The position numbers and the translations under genes are program-made. A stretch of 64,000 nt of DNA, from contig NZ_JAKNTO010000001.1 in assembly GCF_022440845.1 (NCBI RefSeq), positions 2,480,001 through 2,544,000 of the forward strand, in the 5' to 3' direction. Shown piece after piece: positions 41,097 through 49,890 of the stretch; the first letter of the stretch is position 1, and each line of letters begins with the position of its first letter. Source of the DNA: Ruminococcus sp. OA3 (GTDB taxonomy: Bacteria; Bacillota; Clostridia; Lachnospirales; Lachnospiraceae). The notes beneath the pieces are model-generated. The model ran no database searches. It was not told the DNA's origin and worked only from the letters and a program-made list of their open reading frames with translations.

Positions 41097-42802
41097 AAAT
41101 AGAAACACCTTTTCGTAAAAACAAAGCATTTCGACGCGGCATTTTTCTGACCGTGCTGGAAGGGCTGCTGTCCGGGTGCAGCTATCTGTCCATCTACCTG
41201 GTGATCAGTATGCTGCAGAACGGCAGCACCAGCACGGACCAGGTGTTTGGTGTGACGGGTTTTCTGGCAGTGATATTCCTGGCACGGCTGATCATTTACG
41301 GGGTCGGCTACACCATGACTCAGACGGGTGGTGCGGCGGTGTCCAGGAATCTGCGCCTGTATCTGGGGGAAAAATTTAAGAAGATCCCACTGTCCCGGTT
41401 CACCCGGGGGCAGGTTGGACAGTATGTGAACACCATGACCCTGGATGTGAACAGCTATGAAAAGATTCTGACACACAATACAGGGAATATCGCCAAGAAT
41501 GTGTCTCTGTCACTGATGCTGGTGTGTTTTGTCTGCTCTTTGTACCTCCCGGCAGGTCTGATACTGCTGGCGGCAACCTTGCTGCTTATCCCCAATTTAT
41601 GGCTGTCTTTCCTGGTGGTGAAAAAATACGGTACCGGTAAGAGCGTGGCAGGGGCGGAGACTGTGAGCAGCATCGTGGAATACATCGACGGGATCCAGAC
41701 TTTTCGGGCCTACGGTCTGGGCGGCATAAAAAACAAAGCAACAACCAGCGCCATGAAATCTTTCAGTGAGGTATGTTATCAGTACGAGGCCAGGGGAATT
41801 CCCATCGGTTTTGGATTCAACATTCTCAACTGGATGACGGTTCCTCTGCTCATGTGGGTGGGAGCAGGTCCCTGGACGGCAGGGACGATCAGCAGCCTGG
41901 ACTATCTGCTGATCTGTATGATGCCAATCCTGCTGACAAAGCTTATCGCCACCATCTCCATCGATCTGTTTGAATGGAAGCACCTGATGATCTCAAAGAA
42001 CAATATTCAGCGGGTGATTACGGAGCCTGAAGAGAAGGGCAGCGATGTTCCTTTTGCAGCGATGTCTCATGAAATTGATTTCCGTGATGTTTCTTTCGCT
42101 TATGTACACGGAGAGCCGGTGCTTCGGGGGATTTCCTTCCGGGCAGAGGACCAGAAGCTCACAGCCATCGTGGGAGATTCCGGCTCAGGAAAGTCGACCA
42201 TATTGAATCTGATTGCTAAATATTACGAGCCTGATGCCGGGACTGTTGCCATTGGTGGAAAGAACATAGGGACTGCATGCGCCGAGCGGGTGCTGGAGCA
42301 GATTTCCATGGTGGATCAGGAAGTCTTCCTTTTTGATGATACCGTGCGGGAGAATATCCGTCACGCAAGGCCGGGCGCCACGGATACGGAGGTGGAAGCA
42401 GCATGCCGGGAGGCAAACTGCGACGGCTTCATCCGGAAGATGGAGCATGGCTACGACACCGGGATCGGGGAAAACGGCAATCTGTTATCCGGAGGTGAAC
42501 GTCAGAGGCTGTCTATCGCCCGTGCCATCTTAAAAGACAGTCCCGTACTGCTTTTAGACGAAGCCACGGCTTCTCTGGACATCGAAAATGAGCTGGCGGT
42601 CAAACAGGCAATTGTCAATCTGCTGAAGCAGAAAAAGACGGTGATAATGATTGCCCACACCCTTTCTATCGTCAAAAACGCCGACCGGATACTGGTGGTG
42701 GAAGGCGGCAGAATTACAGAAACAGGGACGCATGAAGCGCTGCTGAAAAGAAATGGAAAATATGCGTCCATGTGGCGTGCAGAACAGCAGCTTTCCGTAT
42801 AA
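41093..42802 (+). CDS. Half-size ABC transporter, second subunit of a YbtPQ/IrtAB-like pair
   Basis: 569 residues: six helices, Walker A GDSGSGKST (near 361), signature [14 protein letters not shown], Walker B LLLDEATASLD. The H-loop region is IAHTLS, where most relatives have AHRL. It overlaps the previous gene by 4 nt. It is the last gene of the five-gene chain 36528-42802, each overlapping the next by 4 nt. Confidence 0.88.
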   Translation: MKIETPFRKNKAFRRGIFLTVLEGLLSGCSYLSIYLVISMLQNGSTSTDQVFGVTGFLAVIFLARLIIYGVGYTMTQTGGAAVSRNLRLYLGEKFKKIPLSRFTRGQVGQYVNTMTLDVNSYEKILTHNTGNIAKNVSLSLMLVCFVCSLYLPAGLILLAATLLLIPNLWLSFLVVKKYGTGKSVAGAETVSSIVEYIDGIQTFRAYGLGGIKNKATTSAMKSFSEVCYQYEARGIPIGFGFNILNWMTVPLLMWVGAGPWTAGTISSLDYLLICMMPILLTKLIATISIDLFEWKHLMISKNNIQRVITEPEEKGSDVPFAAMSHEIDFRDVSFAYVHGEPVLRGISFRAEDQKLTAIVGDSGSGKSTILNLIAKYYEPDAGTVAIGGKNIGTACAERVLEQISMVDQEVFLFDDTVRENIRHARPGATDTEVEAACREANCDGFIRKMEHGYDTGIGENGNLLSGGERQRLSIARAILKDSPVLLLDEATASLDIENELAVKQAIVNLLKQKKTVIMIAHTLSIVKNADRILVVEGGRITETGTHEALLKRNGKYASMWRAEQQLSV

Positions 42803-42963
42803 ACTCTGGGCAGAATCTGTAGGCAGGAAGTTTTGCACTGTTTGCTGTTATAATTATATGGATAAAAGGAGCTATTTCAAAGAAAAAAGAGAATTAGCGA
42901 ATGATGACTTCTCAGAGTGGAGAAATTCTAAACAAACAGAAGACAGGTTTATCCGCAGTCGGA

Positions 42964-43001
42964 GCGCGGCAGAATATGTTATTCCAAATATTCTGCCGCG
43001 C
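42964..43001 (+). terminator. Long hairpin after the ECF/ABC operon 2
   Basis: A perfect 14-bp stem, GCGCGGCAGAATAT with ATATTCTGCCGCGC, is followed by TGAAATTTTG. The T-run is weak, but position and strength suit operon termination. From 42803 to 43274 the other contents are a promoter (43062-43091), a structured element (43109-43245) and a doubtful short frame (see rejected). Confidence 0.65.
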
Positions 43002-43061
43002 TGAAATTTTGTAAAAAATAAACACATTCCCCACGCTTTCCAAAAGAAAACACCGATAAAC

Positions 43062-43091
43062 TTTACAATCTCTACCAGTTTATATTATAAT
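43062..43091 (+). promoter_or_regulatory. Predicted promoter upstream of the structured element
   Basis: TTTACA (43062-43067), 18 nt, perfect TATAAT (43086-43091). The transcript would begin near 43098 and carry the whole structured element as its leader. Confidence 0.65.
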
Positions 43092-43108
43092 GTACGCGTA
43101 GGCCATGA

Positions 43109-43245
43109 GCCGTGCAGAAGACAACGAAGTATAAAAACTGTGCTTGCACAGCTTTTTATGGTGAGGCAGGATTCTATAGGGCGAAGCCCGCGAACGAGTT
43201 GAAGCGAAGCGGAGACTCGTTAGGCACGGCGGAGTAGTGTATAGA
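43109..43245 (+). ncRNA. Candidate structured RNA or leader with closing stem and three hairpins
   Basis: GCCGTGC (43109-43115) pairs with GCACGGC (43224-43230). Inside are CTGTGC-tt-GCACAG (43138-43151, extended by A and T runs like a terminator), GGGC-gaa-GCCC (43179-43189) and AACGAGT with ACTCGTT (43193-43221). TCTATA (43173-43178) can pair with TATAGA (43240-43245) across the closing stem, a pseudoknot. It may be a 5' leader control element of the membrane-protein gene or a mobile palindromic element. Confidence 0.5.
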
Positions 43246-43274
43246 GACGGAATAGATAAAGGAGAAGCTAAGAG

Positions 43275-43865
43275 ATGGATATTACAAAACTGTCTGATCT
43301 GGACATTACGGCTTTGGACATTGCAGCTCCAAACTGGCTTCTTGCAGTCAGTGCAGTGATTGCTGTGCTCAACTGCTTTTTGGGATACCGGCTTTTAAAA
43401 CTGTGGGTAACCATGGTCGGTTTTGTCATCGGGGCAGTTATCGGATATTTTGCAACAGTGGGATATGTGAATAATATAGGTATTGCTATTCTGACAGGAA
43501 TGCTCGGCGGAATGCTGATTGGATTTCTGGCATTTCGTGTATACTTGCTGGGTGTGTTTCTGATCTCTTTTGTCCTGGTTTTTTCCATGTTTTTACGAAT
43601 ACCGTCAGACAGTGAAACACTGATGCTGATTGTATTGGGCGGTGGTTTGATTGCAGCATTTGTTGCCGGCATTGCCGCTGCAAAATTTGTACGTCCTGCG
43701 GTCATTATCATAACCGGTATAAGCGGAGGATTGGGTGCAGCGTCAGACTATTTTATGCTGATGAAAGATAAAGAACCGGTACACGTTCTGGGTGCAGGAG
43801 TGATCCTTGCTGTGTCCGGCATTCTTGTGCAGTTTTTAACGACACGAAAAGAGAAAAAAATGTGA
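43275..43865 (+). CDS. Small integral membrane protein, DUF4203/TMEM198-like
   Basis: 196 residues, mostly hydrophobic, with seven predicted helices. It is glycine-rich (VGFVIGAVIGYF, GMLGGMLIGFLAF, GGGLIAAFVAGIAAAKF), as seen in DUF4203/TMEM198 proteins. The charged tail TRKEKKM suggests a cytoplasmic C-terminus. GGAGAAG precedes the ATG. The function is unknown. The long structured leader before it is the notable part. Confidence 0.65.
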   Translation: MDITKLSDLDITALDIAAPNWLLAVSAVIAVLNCFLGYRLLKLWVTMVGFVIGAVIGYFATVGYVNNIGIAILTGMLGGMLIGFLAFRVYLLGVFLISFVLVFSMFLRIPSDSETLMLIVLGGGLIAAFVAGIAAAKFVRPAVIIITGISGGLGAASDYFMLMKDKEPVHVLGAGVILAVSGILVQFLTTRKEKKM

Positions 43866-43873
43866 AGTACGTG

Positions 43874-43896
43874 CTATGTTCACAGAAGAAACATAG
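43874..43896. promoter_or_regulatory. Inverted repeat between the membrane-protein gene and the response regulator
   Basis: CTATGTT (43874-43880) and AACATAG (43890-43896) frame a 9-nt loop. It could be a weak terminator for the gene before or an operator for the response regulator 47 bp later. Confidence 0.35.
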
Positions 43897-43942
43897 TTCT
43901 CTGTTATATTGAAAAAAAGGTAAAAATCAGGAGGTACAGGGA

Positions 43943-44623
43943 ATGGATCATTTAAAAATCATGGTAGTGGACGATGAAAGCAGGATGCGCAAGCTGGTGA
44001 GAGACTTTCTGGTTAAGCAGGACTTTTCCGTTCTGGAGGCAGAAAACGGTGAGCAGGCAGTCGACCTGTTTTATGAAAATAAAGATATTGCACTGATCAT
44101 ATTAGATGTCATGATGCCGAAAATGGATGGCTGGCAGGTATGTAAAGAAATACGAAAGCAATCAAAGGTGCCGATTATCATGCTTACTGCAAAAGGCGAT
44201 GAGCAGGACGAACTTCTCGGGTTTGAGCTGGGAGTAGATGAATATATTTCAAAACCGTTCAGCCCCAAGATTCTGGTTGCCCGCGTGGAGGCCATCCTGA
44301 GGCGCACCGGAAAATCGGATGCAAGTGAGCAGCTGGCAGCCGGCGGCATTGTGATCGACAAGGCTGCCCACATGGTGACAATTGATGGAAAATCAATCGA
44401 ACTGAGCTTTAAGGAATTTGAACTGCTGACTTACTTTATGGAAAATGAAGGGATTGCGCTCTCCAGAGAAAAAATTTTGAATAACGTGTGGAATTATGAT
44501 TATTTTGGGGATGCCAGAACGATTGATACCCACGTAAAAAAACTTCGCAGTAAGATGGGCGACAAAGGAGAACTGATTCGTACAATCTGGGGAATGGGGT
44601 ATAAATTTGAGGTAGAGTCATGA
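43943..44623 (+). CDS. Response regulator, OmpR/PhoB family
   Basis: 226 residues. The receiver domain has Asp10, Asp11, Asp55 (LDVMMPKMDG) and the Lys in YISKPFSP. The winged-helix domain (about 130-226) ends TIWGMGYKFEVES. AGGAGG precedes the ATG. It overlaps the kinase by 4 nt. Target genes are unknown; the structured leader upstream of 43275 and hisH are the closest neighbours. Confidence 0.95.
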   Translation: MDHLKIMVVDDESRMRKLVRDFLVKQDFSVLEAENGEQAVDLFYENKDIALIILDVMMPKMDGWQVCKEIRKQSKVPIIMLTAKGDEQDELLGFELGVDEYISKPFSPKILVARVEAILRRTGKSDASEQLAAGGIVIDKAAHMVTIDGKSIELSFKEFELLTYFMENEGIALSREKILNNVWNYDYFGDARTIDTHVKKLRSKMGDKGELIRTIWGMGYKFEVES

Positions 44624-46086
44624 AACGCTCTATCAATCGTCAGATTGGCGGGATGTTTATCATACTGGTAGGACTGGCATTGACCGCTATCTGGTTGTGT
44701 AATTATTTCTTTCTCGAAGAGTTTTATGTGGCTCAGAAGATTAAAATCCTGAAAACAGGGGTGGAGCAGCTGAACAGCTACAGCATCGAAGATCTTATTA
44801 CGTCGGACAATGGATTCAGCCAGTTCTGTTCGGCGAATAATCTCAGTATAGTAGTTACCAGTATAGAATACAGTGAAGTATATACCAATGTGAAAGATAA
44901 AGACGGAAAGCTGCTGGCGGGGCGTCTCTTCGGATATATCACGGGAATTGATGAAGCAAAGCCGGTCATCCTGGAAAGAACTGATCAGTATGTGGTGCAG
45001 AAAAATCAGGATCTGGAAAAGAAAATGAATTATGTGGAGATCTGGGGAACACTGAATGACGGAGGCAGTTTTCTGATCCGCACTCCGATGGAGAGTATCC
45101 AGGACAGTGTTACGATATCTAACCGGTTCTACGCTTATATCGGCATGGGAGTGATCATGGCTGCGGCCGTCATTATCTGGTTTTTTACAAAACGCATTAC
45201 CAGGCCGCTCACTGAACTGACAGCAATATCCCGGAAAATGGCAGCGCTTGATTTCGATACAAAGTATGAGAGCGGTGGAGATAACGAGATCGGTGTTCTG
45301 GGACATAATTTCAATACGATGTCTGAAAAACTGGAACAGACGATTTCTGAGCTGAAGTGCGCTAATATTGAACTTCAGCAGGATATACAGAAGAAAATTC
45401 AGGTCGATGAGATGCGCAAAGAATTTTTGTCAAACGTATCACACGAATTAAAGACACCGATCGCGCTGATCCAGGGGTATGCGGAAGGGCTGCAGGATAA
45501 CATCAATGATGACGAAGAGAGCAGGGAGTTTTACTGCGAAGTCATAATAGATGAAGCCGCCAAGATGAACAAGATGGTCAAGAAGCTGTTGACTTTAAAT
45601 CAGCTGGAATTTGGAAATGACCAGATTACGATGGAACGTTTTGACCTGACTGCGCTGATTCAGGGTGTGATTCAGGCGTCACAGATTTTGATTGAACAAA
45701 AGCAGGTCGAGGTGATCTTTGCACAAAAAGATCCGCTTTACGTATGGGGCGATGAATTCAAGATTGAGGAGGTTGTGACAAACTTCTTTTCAAATGCCTT
45801 AAACCACGTGCAGTACAAAAACAAGATTGAAATACGCTGTGAGCAGCAGGGCAATCTGGTGAGGACCTCTGTATTTAACACAGGAGACCCGATTCCGGAA
45901 GAAGATATTGATAAAATCTGGGTTAAGTTCTATAAAGTGGATAAGGCACGGACCAGAGAGTATGGGGGAAGCGGAATCGGTCTTTCCATCGTAAAGGCAA
46001 TTATGGAATCCATGCATCAGAAATGCGGTGTACGCAATTATGAAAATGGTGTTGAATTCTGGTTTGACCTGGAATCCAAAGCATAA
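44620..46086 (+). CDS. Sensor histidine kinase
   Basis: 488 residues: membrane helix 1 (about 13-33), an extracytoplasmic sensor (about 35-165), helix 2 (about 170-188), HAMP (RITRPLTELTAISRKMA), then the phospho-acceptor His275 in SHELKTPIALIQGYAEGLQD. ATPase boxes follow: N (FFSNALNHV), G1 (FNTGDPIPE) and G2 (GSGIGLSIVKAI). G1 lacks the usual DxGxG and reads NTGDP, as in BaeS-type kinases of Clostridia. It overlaps its regulator by 4 nt. Confidence 0.94.
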   Translation: MKRSINRQIGGMFIILVGLALTAIWLCNYFFLEEFYVAQKIKILKTGVEQLNSYSIEDLITSDNGFSQFCSANNLSIVVTSIEYSEVYTNVKDKDGKLLAGRLFGYITGIDEAKPVILERTDQYVVQKNQDLEKKMNYVEIWGTLNDGGSFLIRTPMESIQDSVTISNRFYAYIGMGVIMAAAVIIWFFTKRITRPLTELTAISRKMAALDFDTKYESGGDNEIGVLGHNFNTMSEKLEQTISELKCANIELQQDIQKKIQVDEMRKEFLSNVSHELKTPIALIQGYAEGLQDNINDDEESREFYCEVIIDEAAKMNKMVKKLLTLNQLEFGNDQITMERFDLTALIQGVIQASQILIEQKQVEVIFAQKDPLYVWGDEFKIEEVVTNFFSNALNHVQYKNKIEIRCEQQGNLVRTSVFNTGDPIPEEDIDKIWVKFYKVDKARTREYGGSGIGLSIVKAIMESMHQKCGVRNYENGVEFWFDLESKA

Positions 46087-46107
46087 GATAAATGAGGAGA
46101 TAGATGA

Positions 46108-46728
46108 ATGATTGCAATAATTGACTATGATGCGGGGAACATCAAGAGTGTAGAAAAGGCACTTCAGCTGCTTGGAGAGGACGTGACGGTGACAGGAGAT
46201 GCCGAAGTGATCAAAAGGGCAGAGAAAGTAATTCTCCCAGGTGTTGGATCCTTCGGGGATGCGATGGAGAATCTGCACCGTTTTTCTCTGGTGCCTGTGA
46301 TCCATGAGGTAATAGAACAGAAAACGCCTTTTCTCGGGATTTGTCTCGGCCTTCAGCTTTTGTTCGAGAGAAGTGATGAGAGCCCCGGCATTGATGGTCT
46401 GGGGGTGCTGAAAGGTGAGATCCTTCGGATTCCTGGCAGGGAAGGACTGAAAATCCCGCATATGGGATGGAATTCTCTGCACCTGCAGCACAGCGGGCGA
46501 CTGTTTCAGGAAATTCCCGAAGAATCCTATGTATACTTTGTACACTCTTATTATTTGAAAGCTGCCGAAGAGACAATTGTAAAAGCGTGCACGCAGTACA
46601 GTACATGCATTCATGCATCCGTGGAACAGGATAACGTATTTGCATGCCAGTTCCATCCTGAGAAAAGTTCAGAGGTCGGCCTTCAGATATTAAGAAATTT
46701 TGTGAAAATTGGAAGGGAGGACTGCTGA
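46108..46728 (+). CDS. hisH: Imidazole glycerol phosphate synthase, glutaminase subunit HisH
   Basis: 206-residue class I glutaminase that delivers ammonia to HisF for histidine biosynthesis. The catalytic Cys is in [12 protein letters not shown] (near residue 79). The His and Glu are in QFHPEKSS (near 183). Its N-terminus, [18 protein letters not shown], is typical. It begins 21 bp after the kinase gene and is 2 nt from hisF. Only hisH and hisF of the pathway are here; the other his genes must be elsewhere. Confidence 0.96.
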   Translation: MIAIIDYDAGNIKSVEKALQLLGEDVTVTGDAEVIKRAEKVILPGVGSFGDAMENLHRFSLVPVIHEVIEQKTPFLGICLGLQLLFERSDESPGIDGLGVLKGEILRIPGREGLKIPHMGWNSLHLQHSGRLFQEIPEESYVYFVHSYYLKAAEETIVKACTQYSTCIHASVEQDNVFACQFHPEKSSEVGLQILRNFVKIGREDC

Positions 46729-46730
46729 TC

Positions 46731-47492
46731 ATGTTTACCAAACGAATCATTCCCTGTCTGGATGTCCATGACGGACGAGTTGTCAAAGGAGTAAATTTTG
46801 TAAATCTCCAGGATGCGGGAGATCCGGTTGAGATTGCCAGGGCCTATGATAAAGCAGGGGCGGATGAAGTAGTATTTCTGGATATCACAGCCTCTTCTGA
46901 TGACCGTGCCACGGTTGTGGATATGGTGAGAAAAGTTGCAGCCAATGTCTTTATCCCGTTTACTGTCGGGGGTGGAATCCGCACGGTAGATGATTTTAAG
47001 ATGCTTCTCCGGGAGGGCGCAGATAAGATTTCCATTAATTCTTCTGCCATCAACAATCCGGAGCTGATACGGGAGGCATCGCTGAAGTTCGGAAGCCAGT
47101 GTGTGGTAGTGGCAATCGACGCCAAGCGAAGAGCAGACGGAAGCGGCTGGAACATTTATAAAAATGGTGGTCGTATTGATGTCGGAACAGATGCTGTAGA
47201 GTGGGCACAAACGGTGGAGGGACTGGGAGCAGGAGAGATCTTGCTGACAAGTATGGACTGCGACGGGACGAAAGCGGGTTATGATATTGCGCTGACCCGT
47301 GCGATTGCAGATGCCGTATCGATACCTGTCATCGCATCCGGCGGCGCCGGGACCATGGAGCATTTTTATGAAACATTGACGGATGGAGGCGCGGATGCGG
47401 CACTGGCGGCTTCGCTGTTCCATTATAAAGAACTGGAGATAAAAGAAGTAAAGAAATACCTGGCAGACCGGGAAGTACCGGTTCGCCTGTAA
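46731..47492 (+). CDS. hisF: Imidazole glycerol phosphate synthase, cyclase subunit HisF
   Basis: 253-residue TIM-barrel enzyme that makes IGP and AICAR from PRFAR and ammonia. Catalytic Asp residues are in [14 protein letters not shown] (near 11) and [12 protein letters not shown] (near 130). The phosphate-binding segments are GGGIRT and SGGAGTMEH. It forms the two-subunit enzyme with HisH. Confidence 0.97.
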   Translation: MFTKRIIPCLDVHDGRVVKGVNFVNLQDAGDPVEIARAYDKAGADEVVFLDITASSDDRATVVDMVRKVAANVFIPFTVGGGIRTVDDFKMLLREGADKISINSSAINNPELIREASLKFGSQCVVVAIDAKRRADGSGWNIYKNGGRIDVGTDAVEWAQTVEGLGAGEILLTSMDCDGTKAGYDIALTRAIADAVSIPVIASGGAGTMEHFYETLTDGGADAALAASLFHYKELEIKEVKKYLADREVPVRL

Positions 47493-47507
47493 GAAAAGGG
47501 GATTGTT

Positions 47508-48182
47508 ATGCCGCCAATCAGTGGAGCATGGGCCAGGGCTCTGGCACCTGAATTTAAAAAACCGTACTATAAAAAATTATTTCAGACAGTAGCACAGGAA
47601 TACCAGACGCGACAGATCTTTCCGAATGGGGATGATATCTTTAATGCTTTTCATTTTACACCGCTTGATCAGGTGAAGGTCGTGATCCTGGGCCAGGACC
47701 CTTACCACGGAGAAGGGCAGGCGCATGGCCTGTGTTTTTCTGTGAAACCGGAGGTGGAGATACCGCCGTCGCTGGTAAACATCTATAAAGAGCTGGAGGA
47801 GGATATCGGATGTTATATTCCAAATAACGGTTATCTTGAGAAATGGGCACATCAGGGGGTACTGCTTCTCAATACCGTACTGACGGTTCGGGCACATCAG
47901 GCAAATTCTCACCGGGGGATCGGGTGGGAAGAATTTACGGATGCGGCGATTCATGTGCTGGCGCAGCAGGAACGTCCGATCGTATTCATACTCTGGGGAA
48001 AACCTGCACAGGCGAAGGAGAGTATGATCACGAATCCGCTGCATCTGGTCCTGAAATCCTCCCATCCCAGCCCGCTCTCTGCATACCGCGGTTTTTTCGG
48101 CAGTCGTGTGTTCAGCAGGACCAATACTTATCTGGAGAGTCACGGCCTGACGCCGATTGACTGGCAGATCGAGAATCGATAG
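47508..48182 (+). CDS. ung: Uracil-DNA glycosylase, family 1
   Basis: 224 residues, normal for Ung. It removes uracil from DNA. Motif [21 protein letters not shown] (in part: GQDPYHGE, near residue 62) provides the catalytic Asp. Motif B is [20 protein letters not shown] (in part: [10 protein letters not shown]) with the catalytic His. It is 15 bp after hisF, a probable shared transcript without metabolic link. Confidence 0.97.
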   Translation: MPPISGAWARALAPEFKKPYYKKLFQTVAQEYQTRQIFPNGDDIFNAFHFTPLDQVKVVILGQDPYHGEGQAHGLCFSVKPEVEIPPSLVNIYKELEEDIGCYIPNNGYLEKWAHQGVLLLNTVLTVRAHQANSHRGIGWEEFTDAAIHVLAQQERPIVFILWGKPAQAKESMITNPLHLVLKSSHPSPLSAYRGFFGSRVFSRTNTYLESHGLTPIDWQIENR

Positions 48183-48199
48183 ATAAAGGAAGAAAACGT

Positions 48200-49822
48200 A
48201 TGGGTAAGAAAAGTTCATCTTTTATGAAACAGGCATCCTTTTTAATGGTTGCTGGTTTGATCGTGCGCATTATCGGTCTGCTGTATCGAACGCCTATGAA
48301 GGCGGCCATCGGAGGACTCGGGTACGGTTATTACGGTTATGCTTATAATGTATACAATATATTGCTCCTGATTTCCGGCTACAGCATTCCGGTAGCAGTG
48401 TCGAAGCTGATGTCAGAGCGGCTGGCAAAAAAACAGTACAGAAATGCGCAGAAGATTTTCTGGGGGGCGGTTATCTATATTCTGATTATCGGTTCACTGG
48501 CATCGATTGTTGCGTTTGTGTTCGCTGAACAGCTGCTTCCTGTCGGGGCAGAAGATGCGGTTCTTGCGCTGCGGGTACTGTCACCTACAATTATGCTGGC
48601 GGGTCTGCTGGGAGTTATGCGGGGGTATTTCCAGGCGAATCATAATATGCTTCCAACATCTGTCTCTCAGATACTGGAGCAGATTCTGAATGCCGTCGTC
48701 AGTGTTGTGGCTGCATATTTTCTGGTGAAAAGCTTCGGAACGACTTCTGATACCCGTGCAATCTACGGAGCTGCCGGTGGAACGCTGGGCACGGGGGTTG
48801 GCGTTGTGTCCGGGATTGTCTTTATGCTGCTGGTGTTCGGACTGAACAGGAAAATCATTAAGAGAAAACTGATACGTGATACCTCGTCATATCAGGAGAG
48901 TTATGGTGAAATTGCAAAAGTGCTGCTTTTGATGATGACTCCCGTTCTCCTGAGTACTTTTTTATATAATGTAAGTGCATATGTTGACCAGTCTATATTT
49001 TCTCCGCTGATGCTTGCCAAGGGGGCTGCCGCGGACAGCATTACAGAGATTTACGGCGTATTCAGCGGACAATATATGGTGCTTATCAATATTCCCGTAG
49101 CGCTTGCCAATGCGACTTCCACGGCGATGATGCCGGAGATTACCGCAAACTATGCTACCGGTGACGTGAACGGGGCCAGAAGTAAGATCAATGAAGCCAT
49201 CCGTATGACGATGTTTATCGCGATTCCCGCAGCGTTTGGTCTGGCAGTGCTGGCTTATCCGATCATGGAACTTCTGTTCCCTGGATCGCCGGATGCAGCA
49301 GGAACGATGCTGATCGCAGGTGCAGTGTCGGTGTTATTTTATTCACTGTCTACGATCACAAACGGTGTGCTGCAGGGCATTGGAAAACAGTATATTCCCC
49401 TGCGCAATGCGGCTGTTTCACTGGTTGTGAATGTGGCCGTGCTGGCCGGACTGACGAAGTTTACTGACCTTGGAATTTACAGTGTGCTGGCTTCAACAGT
49501 GGCATATTCACTTTGCATGTGCATTCTGAATGATATTGCAGTCCGCAAATACCTGAGTTACCGTGGAGAGTTTATCGATACATACCTGAAGCCGATCGGC
49601 GCTGCTGCCGGAATGGGAGCCGTGGCATGGATCGTATATTATGGTCTGCATCTGTTTATCCCAGTCAGAATTGTCTGCCTTGGTGCGGCGGTCATATTTG
49701 CAGTTGCTGCGTACCTGATCTTCTATGTGCTGATAACCAGGATACCGGAAGCACAGCTTCGAAGATTTCCGATGGGCGGTGCAATGGTCAGAGGCATGAA
49801 GAAACTTCATCTTTTAAAATAG
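48200..49822 (+). CDS. MOP-superfamily flippase, SpoVB/MurJ-like polysaccharide exporter
   Basis: 540 residues with about 14 membrane helices, the MviN/MATE-like flippase fold. It begins SFMKQASFLMVAGLIVRIIGLLYR, typical of SpoVB, and has the mid-protein GVVSGIVFMLLVFGL and KTIGKQY-like (GIGKQYIPLRNAAVS) regions. This group flips lipid-linked oligosaccharide precursors (lipid II or a polysaccharide unit). Clostridia have several copies; its precise substrate is open. A strong terminator follows. Confidence 0.85.
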   Translation: MGKKSSSFMKQASFLMVAGLIVRIIGLLYRTPMKAAIGGLGYGYYGYAYNVYNILLLISGYSIPVAVSKLMSERLAKKQYRNAQKIFWGAVIYILIIGSLASIVAFVFAEQLLPVGAEDAVLALRVLSPTIMLAGLLGVMRGYFQANHNMLPTSVSQILEQILNAVVSVVAAYFLVKSFGTTSDTRAIYGAAGGTLGTGVGVVSGIVFMLLVFGLNRKIIKRKLIRDTSSYQESYGEIAKVLLLMMTPVLLSTFLYNVSAYVDQSIFSPLMLAKGAAADSITEIYGVFSGQYMVLINIPVALANATSTAMMPEITANYATGDVNGARSKINEAIRMTMFIAIPAAFGLAVLAYPIMELLFPGSPDAAGTMLIAGAVSVLFYSLSTITNGVLQGIGKQYIPLRNAAVSLVVNVAVLAGLTKFTDLGIYSVLASTVAYSLCMCILNDIAVRKYLSYRGEFIDTYLKPIGAAAGMGAVAWIVYYGLHLFIPVRIVCLGAAVIFAVAAYLIFYVLITRIPEAQLRRFPMGGAMVRGMKKLHLLK

Positions 49823-49825
49823 TGA

Positions 49826-49879
49826 AAAAGACACCCGGAGATACGAAACTCTGAAATTTCGTATCTCCGGGTGTCTTTT
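49826..49879. terminator. Strong bidirectional terminator
   Basis: A perfect stem of about 23 bp joins AAAAGACACCCGG... with ...CCGGGTGTCTTTT, with an A-rich 5' side and T-rich 3' side, between the flippase and the convergent activase. Confidence 0.95.
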
Positions 49880-49890
49880 ATATTGGCATA

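Noticed and set aside
22860-42802. Drug-efflux interpretation of the three half-ABC pairs
   Set aside because: Possible for the TetR-linked pair, but the shared metal boxes, ECF partners and AraC/DtxR regulators favour metal-chelate uptake. Kept as the main alternative.
42858-43004. 48-residue frame after ECF/ABC operon 2
   Set aside because: No clear ribosome-binding site, and its last 13 codons lie in the 14-bp terminator hairpin, so coding is unlikely.
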